From Draconibacterium sp. (GTDB lineage: Bacteria > Bacteroidota > Bacteroidia > Bacteroidales > Prolixibacteraceae): a stretch of DNA of 5,447 nt. The translations under genes and the position numbers were made by a program. The stretch is taken from NCBI GenBank assembly GCA_015493625.1, contig WGCT01000557.1, positions 1 to 5,447 of the forward strand, written 5' to 3'. Below are positions 1 through 5,447 of this stretch, in pieces; within the stretch, counting starts at the first letter, position 1, and each line of letters begins with the position of its first letter. The notes beneath the pieces were generated by a model. It saw only the letters and a list, made by a program, of their open reading frames with translations, made no database searches and had not been told where the DNA came from.

Positions 1-566
1 CTATAAGCAGCAACCATACCAATAAGGTTAGCTCCAATAAAAAAGAAACTATTAGAAATAATTGTTTTATATTTAATACCATTGTAAAGACCAGCAATAA
101 TATATACTATAATTACAATCCAACTTGCTAACGAAACCATGAAAAAACGAAGTTTTATTAACACTGCCCCGGCAAGAAAAACAAGTATTAATCCACTGCT
201 ATAAACTACAGCTTCGGGTAATTTAACAAGCATAATTATTATACCAACCGAACCTATTAGATATGCTATAAATATTAAAGTCTGCCAATAATTCTTAAAA
301 TGTTTTGAATATGATAGGAAAAAAACAGACAACAATACTGGTACAACCATAAGTCGAATAGCGATAAATAGTCGAAAATGCTCTCCAGCTACAATACTAT
401 CAAGGTAACCAAAGAAACCATACATAAGAGCCAATACGATAAATGCAATTCTAGTTGTTCTAACCGAACGAGTAAAATAAAAGTCTCTATAAGCGCGCTC
501 TCTTTCGTCAGGAAAGTGAAGGGTTATTGGGTTTAGTTCATCTGAATACTTGCTCCTAAAATTCAT
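1..566 (-). CDS. Partial multipass membrane protein, probable sensor module of a signalling enzyme (C-terminus outside window)
   Basis: The reading frame is open from the ATG at 566-564 to the window edge, giving 188 residues without a stop. The first ~35 residues are hydrophilic and charged (a FPDERERAYRDFY stretch at 18-30), followed by about six hydrophobic segments near 38-57, 67-85, 95-114, 120-137, 141-160 and 172-188. A short charged N-terminus with an 'E..aY.dfY...s...tR' pattern, then a helix ending in YGFFGYLD (49-56), is reminiscent of the membrane domain preceding catalytic domains in some bacterial adenylate/guanylate cyclases and other signalling proteins. That resemblance is from memory; no output domain is visible, so the enzyme class is unknown. 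The start is chosen because it is the ATG that opens the charged N-terminus; the bases before it are A/T-rich with no Shine-Dalgarno site. By hand count G+C is about 32%, with many ATA and AGA codons, unlike the two genes upstream. I am fairly sure this is a real gene, much less sure of its role. Confidence 0.75.
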   Translation of the reverse strand, partial: MNFRSKYSDELNPITLHFPDERERAYRDFYFTRSVRTTRIAFIVLALMYGFFGYLDSIVAGEHFRLFIAIRLMVVPVLLSVFFLSYSKHFKNYWQTLIFIAYLIGSVGIIIMLVKLPEAVVYSSGLILVFLAGAVLIKLRFFMVSLASWIVIIVYIIAGLYNGIKYKTIISNSFFFIGANLIGMVAAY

Positions 567-671
567 TAAGATTTTTTATTTTATATCACAATAAAACAGA
601 TAATGTAACAAAGCATAAAGCAGAATATAGTTAAACAGCTGTATTAATCTAATTTTTTTTAACAATCTTTG

Positions 672-702
672 CAAATGAAATAAAAAAAAATAAAGAATCA
701 AA
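672..702 (-). promoter_or_regulatory. Possible Bacteroidota-type promoter for the membrane sensor gene
   Basis: On the minus strand TTTG (702-699) is followed after 19 bases by TTCATTTG (679-672). This matches the Bacteroidota primary-sigma consensus TTTG / TAnnTTTG with one mismatch in the second box. It would start transcription near 665 and leave a leader of about 100 bases before the ATG at 566. The surrounding DNA is very A/T-rich, so a chance match is quite possible. Confidence 0.3.
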
Positions 703-780
703 TGCTTAGTCGAAATAAATAAAGGGTTTAACCAATTAATATTAAGGTATATCTGTTGAAAACTATCTTCTAAAAAGCAA

Positions 781-1590
781 CTATTTACTCATTATTCTAA
801 GCTTAATTTGTGTGAGCACTTTTTTTGTGTATAACGGAAAATCGCTATTCATCATCCAGCCATAATACCCGGGCTGTTCGCGAAATACCTGTTCAACCGG
901 AATTCCTTTATTCTTGCCAAAATTAAAGGTCTCAATGCCGTTTTCGTCGTAAACAATACGTCCGGCAAAATCAACATTTCGGGTAAACGACGAAAATTCG
1001 CTCAGTTTATCAATATCGTTAACAATTGGCGGTTCGGTTTTATTTCCTCTGTTGTCTTCGTATTCAACTCCATCGTACATGTCGAGCTGAGCTTTTAAAA
1101 CTTCGTAGGTTGCTTTTGTGTCGGCCATTGCACTGTGGGCATTTATTAGCTCTTTTTTGCAATAAAATTTATATGCAGCCGAGAGTGTGCGTTTTTCCAT
1201 TTTATGAAAAATAGCCTGTACATCGATGAATTTATGTTTCTTTAAATCAATGTCGACATTGGCACGAAGAAACTCTTCGGCCAAAAGAGGAATGTCGAAG
1301 CGGTTTGAATTAAATCCGCCCAAATCGCACCCTTCAATAAATTTAGCCAGCGTTTTTGCTACCTCTTTAAAAGTGGGTTCCGTTTTAACATCTTCGTCGT
1401 AAATTCCATGTATTTCGGAAGACTCTTCCGGAATATGCATTTCCGGGTTTATTCGCATAAGTTTTTCTTCTTCACTGCCGTCGATATTCACTTTAATGAG
1501 TGCTATTTCTACAATGCGGTCGGTGGCAACATTAATGCCTGTGGTTTCTAAATCGAGAAAAACAATAGGATTTTTTAATTGAAGTAACAT
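781..1590 (-). CDS. DEDDh 3'-5' exonuclease, DnaQ/epsilon-like, with ExoX-like C-terminal domain
   Basis: A 269-residue cytoplasmic protein predicted to remove nucleotides from DNA 3' ends with two metal ions, in proofreading or repair. The catalytic set is complete: ExoI motif FLDLETTG with D13 and E15, ExoII GGFNSNRFD with D99, ExoIII HSAMAD with H152 and D157, which makes it the DEDDh type (RNase T/DnaQ superfamily). After a linker at about 175-195, residues 220-262 contain FNFGKNKG followed by a YYGWMMNSDFP segment, the pattern of the small ExoX-like C-terminal domain. This makes it a stand-alone nuclease of that family; whether it acts as the Pol III proofreading subunit cannot be told from the sequence. 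The ATG at 1590 puts the ExoI motif at the usual distance from the N-terminus. It lies 84 bases downstream of dnaN in the same direction, with a strong hairpin between, so its expression may depend on read-through or an unseen promoter. QLDMY at 168-172 resembles a clamp-binding peptide. Confidence 0.92.
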   Translation of the reverse strand: MLLQLKNPIVFLDLETTGINVATDRIVEIALIKVNIDGSEEEKLMRINPEMHIPEESSEIHGIYDEDVKTEPTFKEVAKTLAKFIEGCDLGGFNSNRFDIPLLAEEFLRANVDIDLKKHKFIDVQAIFHKMEKRTLSAAYKFYCKKELINAHSAMADTKATYEVLKAQLDMYDGVEYEDNRGNKTEPPIVNDIDKLSEFSSFTRNVDFAGRIVYDENGIETFNFGKNKGIPVEQVFREQPGYYGWMMNSDFPLYTKKVLTQIKLRIMSK

Positions 1591-1605
1591 GGTTTATTTT
1601 TAAAA

Positions 1606-1655
1606 TAAAAGGTATCTGAAAGTCTCAAAAATCTTGATTTTTCAGATACCTTTTA
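1606..1655 (-). terminator. Strong hairpin between dnaN and the exonuclease gene, probable intrinsic terminator
   Basis: Two 16-base arms, 1606-1621 and 1640-1655, are perfect reverse complements (core GGTATCTG/CAGATACC), separated by 18 bases that can form a further 4-bp stem (1625-1628 with 1634-1637). The outer ends of the arms are A/T runs, so in the dnaN transcript the stem ends in UUUUA followed by UUUUAAAA, as in an intrinsic terminator; the same structure could act on either strand. It starts 19 bases after the dnaN stop codon and ends 15 bases before the exonuclease ATG. Termination of dnaN is the simplest reading; an attenuator for the exonuclease is the alternative. Confidence 0.8.
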
Positions 1656-1674
1656 AAGTTATCGAATAAGCGAA

Positions 1675-2805
1675 TTATGCATTAATCATCATTGGCATTA
1701 GCAGCATTAAAACATCTTCGTCTTCCAGCTCTTTTTCTGCCGGAAGAAGAAGTCCTGCCCGTGTTGGGTCGCTCATTTCTACTGCTACGTCGCTGGTGGA
1801 TATGTTGGTTAAAATTTCTTGCAGGAAAGTTGATTTAAATCCGATTTCAATTTCGTCGCCTTCATAATCGCAATTCAATCGCTCAACTGCCGAGATAGAA
1901 AAATCGATATCCTGAGCCGAAACAACTAACTGGTTGTCGTGAATATTAAGCTTTATCAAGTTGCTTGCCTGATTCGAGAAAACCGATACCCGTTTTACGG
2001 TGTTTAAAAAGTTAAGCCTGTCGATTATCATTTTATTGGGGTTTTCGGTTGGAATAACCGAGTTGTAACTCGGGTAGTTTCCTTCAACAAGTCGGCAAAT
2101 TAGTTTGTAGTTGCTAAGCGTAACAAATGCATTTTTGTTGTCGAACTGCAGTTTTACGTCGAACTCCTCTTTTGGCAGCAAGCTTCGCAATAATCCGGCC
2201 GGCTTTTTGGGTAAAATAAACGACGACTCGAATTCAGCTTTTGCATCGATTCGGCGGTAGCGTACCAGTTTGTGTGCGTCCGATGCAACAAAACTCATGT
2301 AGTCGGGCGAAAGTTCAATAAAAATGCCATTCATTACCGGTCGTAGTTCGTCGTCGGCAGTGGCAAAAAGTGTTTTTTCAATTCCGCTTAAAATGAGCGA
2401 ATGATTTACCTCTATCGAAGAAGCTGCTTCGGTATCTAAAGTGGGTTGCACCGGAAAATCTTCGGGATTTAATCCCATAATGCTGAATTTTCCATTGTCG
2501 GAAAGAATCTCAATATTGAAAGAGTCGCTGTCGATATGAAACGTAAGTGGTTGTTCGGGAAACTCTTTTAACGAATCGATAGCCAATTTTGCAGGTACTG
2601 CAATGGTTCCTTCGCCTTCAATATTGTCTAACTTAATGCTTGTAATTAACGTCGATTCTAAATCGGACGCTGTAATAGTTAATTCTGTTTCGGAAAGCTG
2701 AAACAGAAAATTGTCTAATATGGGCATGGTACTTTTACTGCTGATAACCTTGCTTAATGCCGATAAATGACTTAGTAACTCGGTACTTGAAATAACAAAC
2801 TTCAT
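1675..2805 (-). CDS. dnaN: DNA polymerase III subunit beta (sliding clamp)
   Basis: DnaN forms a head-to-tail dimeric ring around DNA that tethers the replicative polymerase and serves as a landing platform for ligase, mismatch-repair and other polymerases. The 376-residue length is normal for the family. Three similar domains are expected at roughly 1-125, 130-245 and 250-376. Recognisable family segments are TMPILDNF (26-33), IMGLNPEDFP (109-118), DELRPVMNGI (152-161), ASDAHKLVR (174-182), EGNYPSYNSVIP (241-252) and the C-terminal MPM (370-372), which helps form the protein-binding groove; the final INA is a Bacteroidota-like tail. The start MKFVISSTELL is the canonical N-terminus, so the ATG at 2805 is secure although no Shine-Dalgarno site precedes it. 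There is no dnaA or recF nearby; it sits 191 bases downstream of the gliding-type transporter gene in the same direction. A palindrome and a possible promoter lie in that spacer. No truncation or odd residue is visible. Confidence 0.97.
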   Translation of the reverse strand: MKFVISSTELLSHLSALSKVISSKSTMPILDNFLFQLSETELTITASDLESTLITSIKLDNIEGEGTIAVPAKLAIDSLKEFPEQPLTFHIDSDSFNIEILSDNGKFSIMGLNPEDFPVQPTLDTEAASSIEVNHSLILSGIEKTLFATADDELRPVMNGIFIELSPDYMSFVASDAHKLVRYRRIDAKAEFESSFILPKKPAGLLRSLLPKEEFDVKLQFDNKNAFVTLSNYKLICRLVEGNYPSYNSVIPTENPNKMIIDRLNFLNTVKRVSVFSNQASNLIKLNIHDNQLVVSAQDIDFSISAVERLNCDYEGDEIEIGFKSTFLQEILTNISTSDVAVEMSDPTRAGLLLPAEKELEDEDVLMLLMPMMINA

Positions 2806-2854
2806 AGGTATATTTTTTATAATTTTTTAATCAGAATCTATAGGTTTTTACCGG

Positions 2855-2866
2855 TGTAATATTACA
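2855..2866. promoter_or_regulatory. Perfect 12-bp palindrome in the dnaN leader, possible operator
   Basis: TGTAATATTACA is its own reverse complement and lies 49 bases upstream of the dnaN ATG, just downstream of the possible dnaN promoter. A homodimeric repressor or activator could bind such a site. The DNA is A/T-rich and only one copy was noticed, so this may be chance; no regulator is named. Confidence 0.3.
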
Positions 2867-2889
2867 ATTAATTTTAGTACACGAATATA

Positions 2890-2918
2890 CAAACTTTAAT
2901 AATATATACCTACCCAGA
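2890..2918 (-). promoter_or_regulatory. Possible dnaN promoter
   Basis: On the minus strand TCTG (2918-2915) is followed after 17 bases by AAAGTTTG (2897-2890). Each box differs by one base from the Bacteroidota TTTG / TAnnTTTG consensus. It would give a start near 2883 and a leader of roughly 75-80 bases. It lies in the spacer where a dnaN promoter would be expected if the transporter transcript ends beforehand. The match is weak. Confidence 0.25.
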
Positions 2919-2968
2919 AAAGTTCGTTTTTTTACGACTTATCAAGAGTTGTTTATAACTGTGTTTTC

Positions 2969-2986
2969 GATGAGAAAAAACTCATC
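2969..2986 (-). terminator. Weak hairpin after the transporter gene, possible terminator
   Basis: GATGAG (2969-2974) and CTCATC (2981-2986) pair as a 6-bp stem around a six-base loop, 10 bases after the stop codon of the GldFG gene. In the minus-strand transcript the stem is not followed by a U-tract (the next bases are GAAAAC), so efficient intrinsic termination is doubtful and read-through into dnaN is possible. Confidence 0.25.
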
Positions 2987-2996
2987 AATAAAAAAA

Positions 2997-5408
2997 TTAT
3001 CGCGTATAACGAAACTTGCGAATAATATTGAATGCAAGCCCAAAAAGAACAATAAAAAGCAGAGGTAAAACAACATTTATAAATTGCCAAAACCCAATCT
3101 CTTCGCGCAGTTTAACTTTGTCGAGAAGCCGTAGTTTTAATGCCCGTCCGCGTAGCTGCATAATCCCCCGGTCGTCGTTTAAATAAAAAATGGCATTCAT
3201 TAGAAACTCTTTGTTGCCAAATGTTTGTCGCGACACACGGTCGTAACCCAGCGGCTGAAAACGTGGCGGCCGGGTTGAATAGTTTACTTTATTTGTAATA
3301 ACACTTCCATCGGCAATAATTATTATTTGTGTGGGTTTACTCTTTTCTCTGATTTCCGATTGCGCGAACCCATAAATATCAACCATCCGGTTTTTAAATG
3401 CCGAGGTAAATTGTCCTTCTAAAAGAACACCCACCGGAATGTGCGAGAGCTTAAAAAGCTCGCGGGCCGGCGGATTATTAATGTTTTCGAGGCTGACCGA
3501 TGAGGGGGCTTTTACACGCAACGCATTTGGCGATGTGGACAAAAGTACATGTTTTTTTATGTTTTTATTTCCCGAAAGGGTATCGATTGATGAGACAAAT
3601 TCGCTCATCACCCAATTTAAGTTTCTGCTGATTGGATGGTTGTAGTTGGGTGTTAAAAGTGGCGAATAGTACCACGGATGTAACGTAAATTTTGGAGGAT
3701 TTCCGGGGGCTGCCGTGTTTACGCGCAACCGGATGCAGTTTACATCTTGCAATAAATCGTAATTCAGCCGAACTCCATATCTGAAAAACAGATCGCCCAA
3801 ATTTAGGTCGTGTGGGAATGAATAGGTTTTGTACCCTTTCGATAAGCTGTCTAAACTTACCTGCACCGGGTCGATTAGCCAAAGTGTTTTCCCTCCCTGC
3901 ATTATGTATTGGTCGAGAATGAGTTTTTCGTGTTCGTTAAAAGCTTTCTTTGGTGCAGCAACAATTAAAATATCTGTTGCACTACTCTTTTTATTCAGTT
4001 CGTCGGCAGTAATCTCGTTTATTTTGAAATCGGGGAGCAACGCTTCTGCTAAGTCGGCAGTTTCGTAGCGGTTGGCTTCATCGTTTCCTTGTAAAAAGGC
4101 AATGGTCGATTTTTTTGTGCGCAGTAGTTTTTCGAAAGCGTTTACCAATTCAAACTCAATGGTTTCAACCGAATTGTTGAAGTTTAATTCGTACCCCGCA
4201 TTCGGATTATTTTTCAGAAAATTAACAGCAACCTCTTTTCCTTTATAATTAATTACAGCACCCGGAAAGATGTATTTTGTTATGATTCCTTTTTCGGTTT
4301 TTCTGCGGAAAGTGGTAGGCCGAACTCCTTTTTTTACCAGCGAATCGATAAACTTATCCTGCTTTTCTCGATTGAGAATTGAATACGGGTCGAAAACGCG
4401 AATACGAATTGGAGCGGAAGAGAAAGCATTTAAGATTGCAATTTTCTCGAAAATTTCGGTTTGTATTTTTCGCAGTCCCGGCTCCAGTTCTCCGGTTAAG
4501 TAGAGTTCAATATCTACCGGGCTTTCAAACTCCGAAACTACTTCTGCACTAACTCGCGAAACTGTAAACCGTTTATCGGAAGTTAGGTCGAAACGAAGCA
4601 GGAAGTTTGCCGAAACGATAAAAATAACCATTAAAACGATCACAAATATTGCGGCATTTATTTTTGTTTTCCGCTGTTTGAATTTCCCTTTCCGTAAAAA
4701 CAGGCTGGTTAAATAGAGGAAAAACAGGGTCATTCCCACAAAATAAATTAAATCGCGCATATCGATAACACCTCTCGAAACCGACTTGTAATGGTTGTTT
4801 ATGCTGAACCACAAAAGTAGTTGTTCGAGATTGTACGAAACACCGGAGGTGGCAATAAATTCGAATCCAAGATAAAAAATAAACGCGAGTGCCATTGCCA
4901 AAATAAATGCGACAATCTGGTTTTCGGTTAACGACGATGCAAAAATTCCGATGGAAATATAGATGATTGCCAGAAAAAACAGACCGATAAACGAGCCCCA
5001 GGTTGCGCCAACATCAATGCTGCCAACCGGATTTCCCAACAGGTAAACCGAAAGGAAAGAGAGTAACGTGGGGAGGAGCGAAAACAGTACCAAAATGCAG
5101 CCGGCTAAAAATTTTGCCAACACAATTTTAAAATCGGAAATGGGATGCGTTAGCAGTGTTTCAATGGTTCCCGACCGTTTTTCGTCGGCAAAAAAGCGCA
5201 TAGTAATGGCCGGAATTAAAAACAGATACAACCAGGGAGCCAGTGTGAAAAGTCCATCTAAAGTGGCGTACCCGTTTTCGGGAATGTTGTATGTTCCTTT
5301 AAAAACCCAAAGAAACAGACCGGTTACAAGCAGAAAAACGCCCACAACCAAATATCCGATTAGGGATCCCAAAAATGCTTTTATCTCTTTTTTTAATAAA
5401 CTATACAT
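2997..5408 (-). CDS. gldG: GldF-GldG fusion: gliding-motility-type ABC-2 transporter permease plus auxiliary subunit
   Basis: In Flavobacterium johnsoniae GldA (ATPase), GldF (permease) and GldG form an inner-membrane ABC transporter needed for gliding; its substrate is unknown and homologues occur in species not known to glide. This 803-residue protein has both membrane parts. Residues 1-245 are GldF-like: hydrophobic segments near 14-36, 57-73, 97-124, 137-158, 163-183 and 220-238, with the ABC-2 permease motif FFADEKRSGTIETLLTHPIS at 72-91. A basic linker (RKGKFKQRKTK, 239-249) leads into the GldG-like part: a membrane anchor at 251-271, a long domain expected in the periplasm (272-773) with FDLTSDKRFTVS (273-284), a VFDPYSILNRE stretch (338-348), QGGKTLWLIDP (504-514) and IIIIADGSVITN (695-706), then a C-terminal anchor at about 774-795. 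As I recall, separate GldF (~241) and GldG (~560) would sum to this length. No stop or frameshift interrupts the join. The ATG at 5408 fits the family N-terminus and has AGGA 8 bases upstream. Confidence 0.9.
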   Translation of the reverse strand: MYSLLKKEIKAFLGSLIGYLVVGVFLLVTGLFLWVFKGTYNIPENGYATLDGLFTLAPWLYLFLIPAITMRFFADEKRSGTIETLLTHPISDFKIVLAKFLAGCILVLFSLLPTLLSFLSVYLLGNPVGSIDVGATWGSFIGLFFLAIIYISIGIFASSLTENQIVAFILAMALAFIFYLGFEFIATSGVSYNLEQLLLWFSINNHYKSVSRGVIDMRDLIYFVGMTLFFLYLTSLFLRKGKFKQRKTKINAAIFVIVLMVIFIVSANFLLRFDLTSDKRFTVSRVSAEVVSEFESPVDIELYLTGELEPGLRKIQTEIFEKIAILNAFSSAPIRIRVFDPYSILNREKQDKFIDSLVKKGVRPTTFRRKTEKGIITKYIFPGAVINYKGKEVAVNFLKNNPNAGYELNFNNSVETIEFELVNAFEKLLRTKKSTIAFLQGNDEANRYETADLAEALLPDFKINEITADELNKKSSATDILIVAAPKKAFNEHEKLILDQYIMQGGKTLWLIDPVQVSLDSLSKGYKTYSFPHDLNLGDLFFRYGVRLNYDLLQDVNCIRLRVNTAAPGNPPKFTLHPWYYSPLLTPNYNHPISRNLNWVMSEFVSSIDTLSGNKNIKKHVLLSTSPNALRVKAPSSVSLENINNPPARELFKLSHIPVGVLLEGQFTSAFKNRMVDIYGFAQSEIREKSKPTQIIIIADGSVITNKVNYSTRPPRFQPLGYDRVSRQTFGNKEFLMNAIFYLNDDRGIMQLRGRALKLRLLDKVKLREEIGFWQFINVVLPLLFIVLFGLAFNIIRKFRYTR

Positions 5409-5447
5409 TTTTTTGTTCCTGATTTTGGGTTGTTGTTGTTTGGGTAA
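5401..5447 (-). CDS. Possible C-terminal end of an upstream gene overlapping the GldFG start
   Basis: On the minus strand one frame is open from the window edge to a TAG at 5403-5401, reading TQTTTTQNQEQKNV. Its stop lies inside the GldFG gene, an 8-base overlap with the ATG at 5408, the geometry of translationally coupled genes. A polar, low-complexity tail is plausible as a C-terminus. By context the natural candidate is the cognate ABC ATPase (GldA-like), but no ATPase motif is visible in 14 codons, and the stretch may simply be intergenic. Confidence 0.35.
   Translation of the reverse strand, partial: TQTTTTQNQEQKNV
5417..5420 (-). promoter_or_regulatory. Possible ribosome binding site of the GldFG gene
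   Basis: AGGA on the minus strand sits 8 bases before the ATG at 5408, followed by a run of A residues. It supports this start in a frame that is otherwise open to the window edge. The other genes here lack such a site, as is common in Bacteroidota, so it may be incidental. Confidence 0.4.

Noticed and set aside
736..745. TTAATATTAA palindrome downstream of the exonuclease gene
   Set aside because: Consists only of A and T in an A/T-rich spacer and has no G/C pairs, so neither a terminator nor a specific operator is supported.
567..780. Search of the spacer for a small RNA, tRNA or terminator of the exonuclease gene
   Set aside because: Only short A/T runs and a tiny GGTTTAACC dyad are seen; no stable hairpin with a U-tract, no tRNA-like cloverleaf.
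1026..1214. Plus-strand open frame opposite the exonuclease gene
   Set aside because: Cys/Leu/Arg-rich shadow of the intact exonuclease gene; no independent support.
3565..3882. Open frame of 105 codons on the minus strand inside the GldFG gene
   Set aside because: It lies wholly in another frame of a well-supported gene, shows no recognisable domain, and has an arginine-, serine- and proline-rich composition typical of out-of-frame translation.
3829..4503. Two plus-strand open frames (3829-4068 and 4270-4503) antisense to the GldFG gene
   Set aside because: Antisense shadows of the coding sequence, rich in Ser, Phe and Ile, without a credible start region or family resemblance.
1..5447. 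Possible defence system, mobile element or CRISPR array
   Set aside because: No transposase, integrase, toxin-antitoxin pair, direct-repeat array or insertion-type terminal repeats are visible; the exonuclease is explained as a housekeeping DEDDh nuclease beside dnaN.

Overview
The window looks like chromosomal DNA of a gliding-type Bacteroidota. The evidence is a GldF/GldG-type ABC transporter, a Bacteroidota-style DnaN (N-terminus MKFVISSTELL, C-terminus ending MPMMINA), A/T-rich leaders without clear Shine-Dalgarno sites, and possible TTTG/TAnnTTTG-type promoters. I lean towards class Bacteroidia, perhaps Marinilabiliales, but that is a guess. Every credible gene lies on the minus strand, so transcription runs from high to low coordinates.

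In transcription order: (1) 5447-5401 may be the last codons of an upstream gene that overlaps the next start; by context it could be the ATPase of the same transporter, but too little is visible to tell. (2) 5408-2997 is one uninterrupted 803-residue protein joining a GldF-like six-helix ABC-2 permease to a full GldG-like auxiliary subunit. (3) 2996-2806 is an A/T-rich spacer with a weak hairpin, a possible promoter and a perfect 12-bp palindrome. (4) 2805-1675 is dnaN, the DNA polymerase III sliding clamp. (5) 1674-1591 holds a strong 16-bp-stem hairpin, probably the dnaN terminator. (6) 1590-781 is a DEDDh (DnaQ/epsilon-like) 3'-5' exonuclease with an ExoX-like C-terminal domain. (7) 780-567 is a 214-base A/T-rich spacer with a possible promoter and no RNA gene or clear terminator that I can see. 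(8) 566-1 is the N-terminal 188 residues of a multipass membrane protein, cut by the window edge. It resembles the membrane sensor module at the front of bacterial signalling enzymes; the output domain is outside the window.

Functionally, the clamp and the exonuclease fit together as DNA replication/repair genes, while the transporter belongs to the gliding/cell-envelope machinery. Nothing in the sequence links the membrane sensor to either, and its lower G+C and different arginine codons set it apart. No mobile element, CRISPR array, tRNA or rRNA was seen. This is mostly an ordinary housekeeping region. The points worth a second look are the permease-auxiliary fusion, the hairpin just before the exonuclease start, a possible clamp-binding peptide in the exonuclease, and the palindrome in the dnaN leader. 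I did not find a convincing undescribed system.
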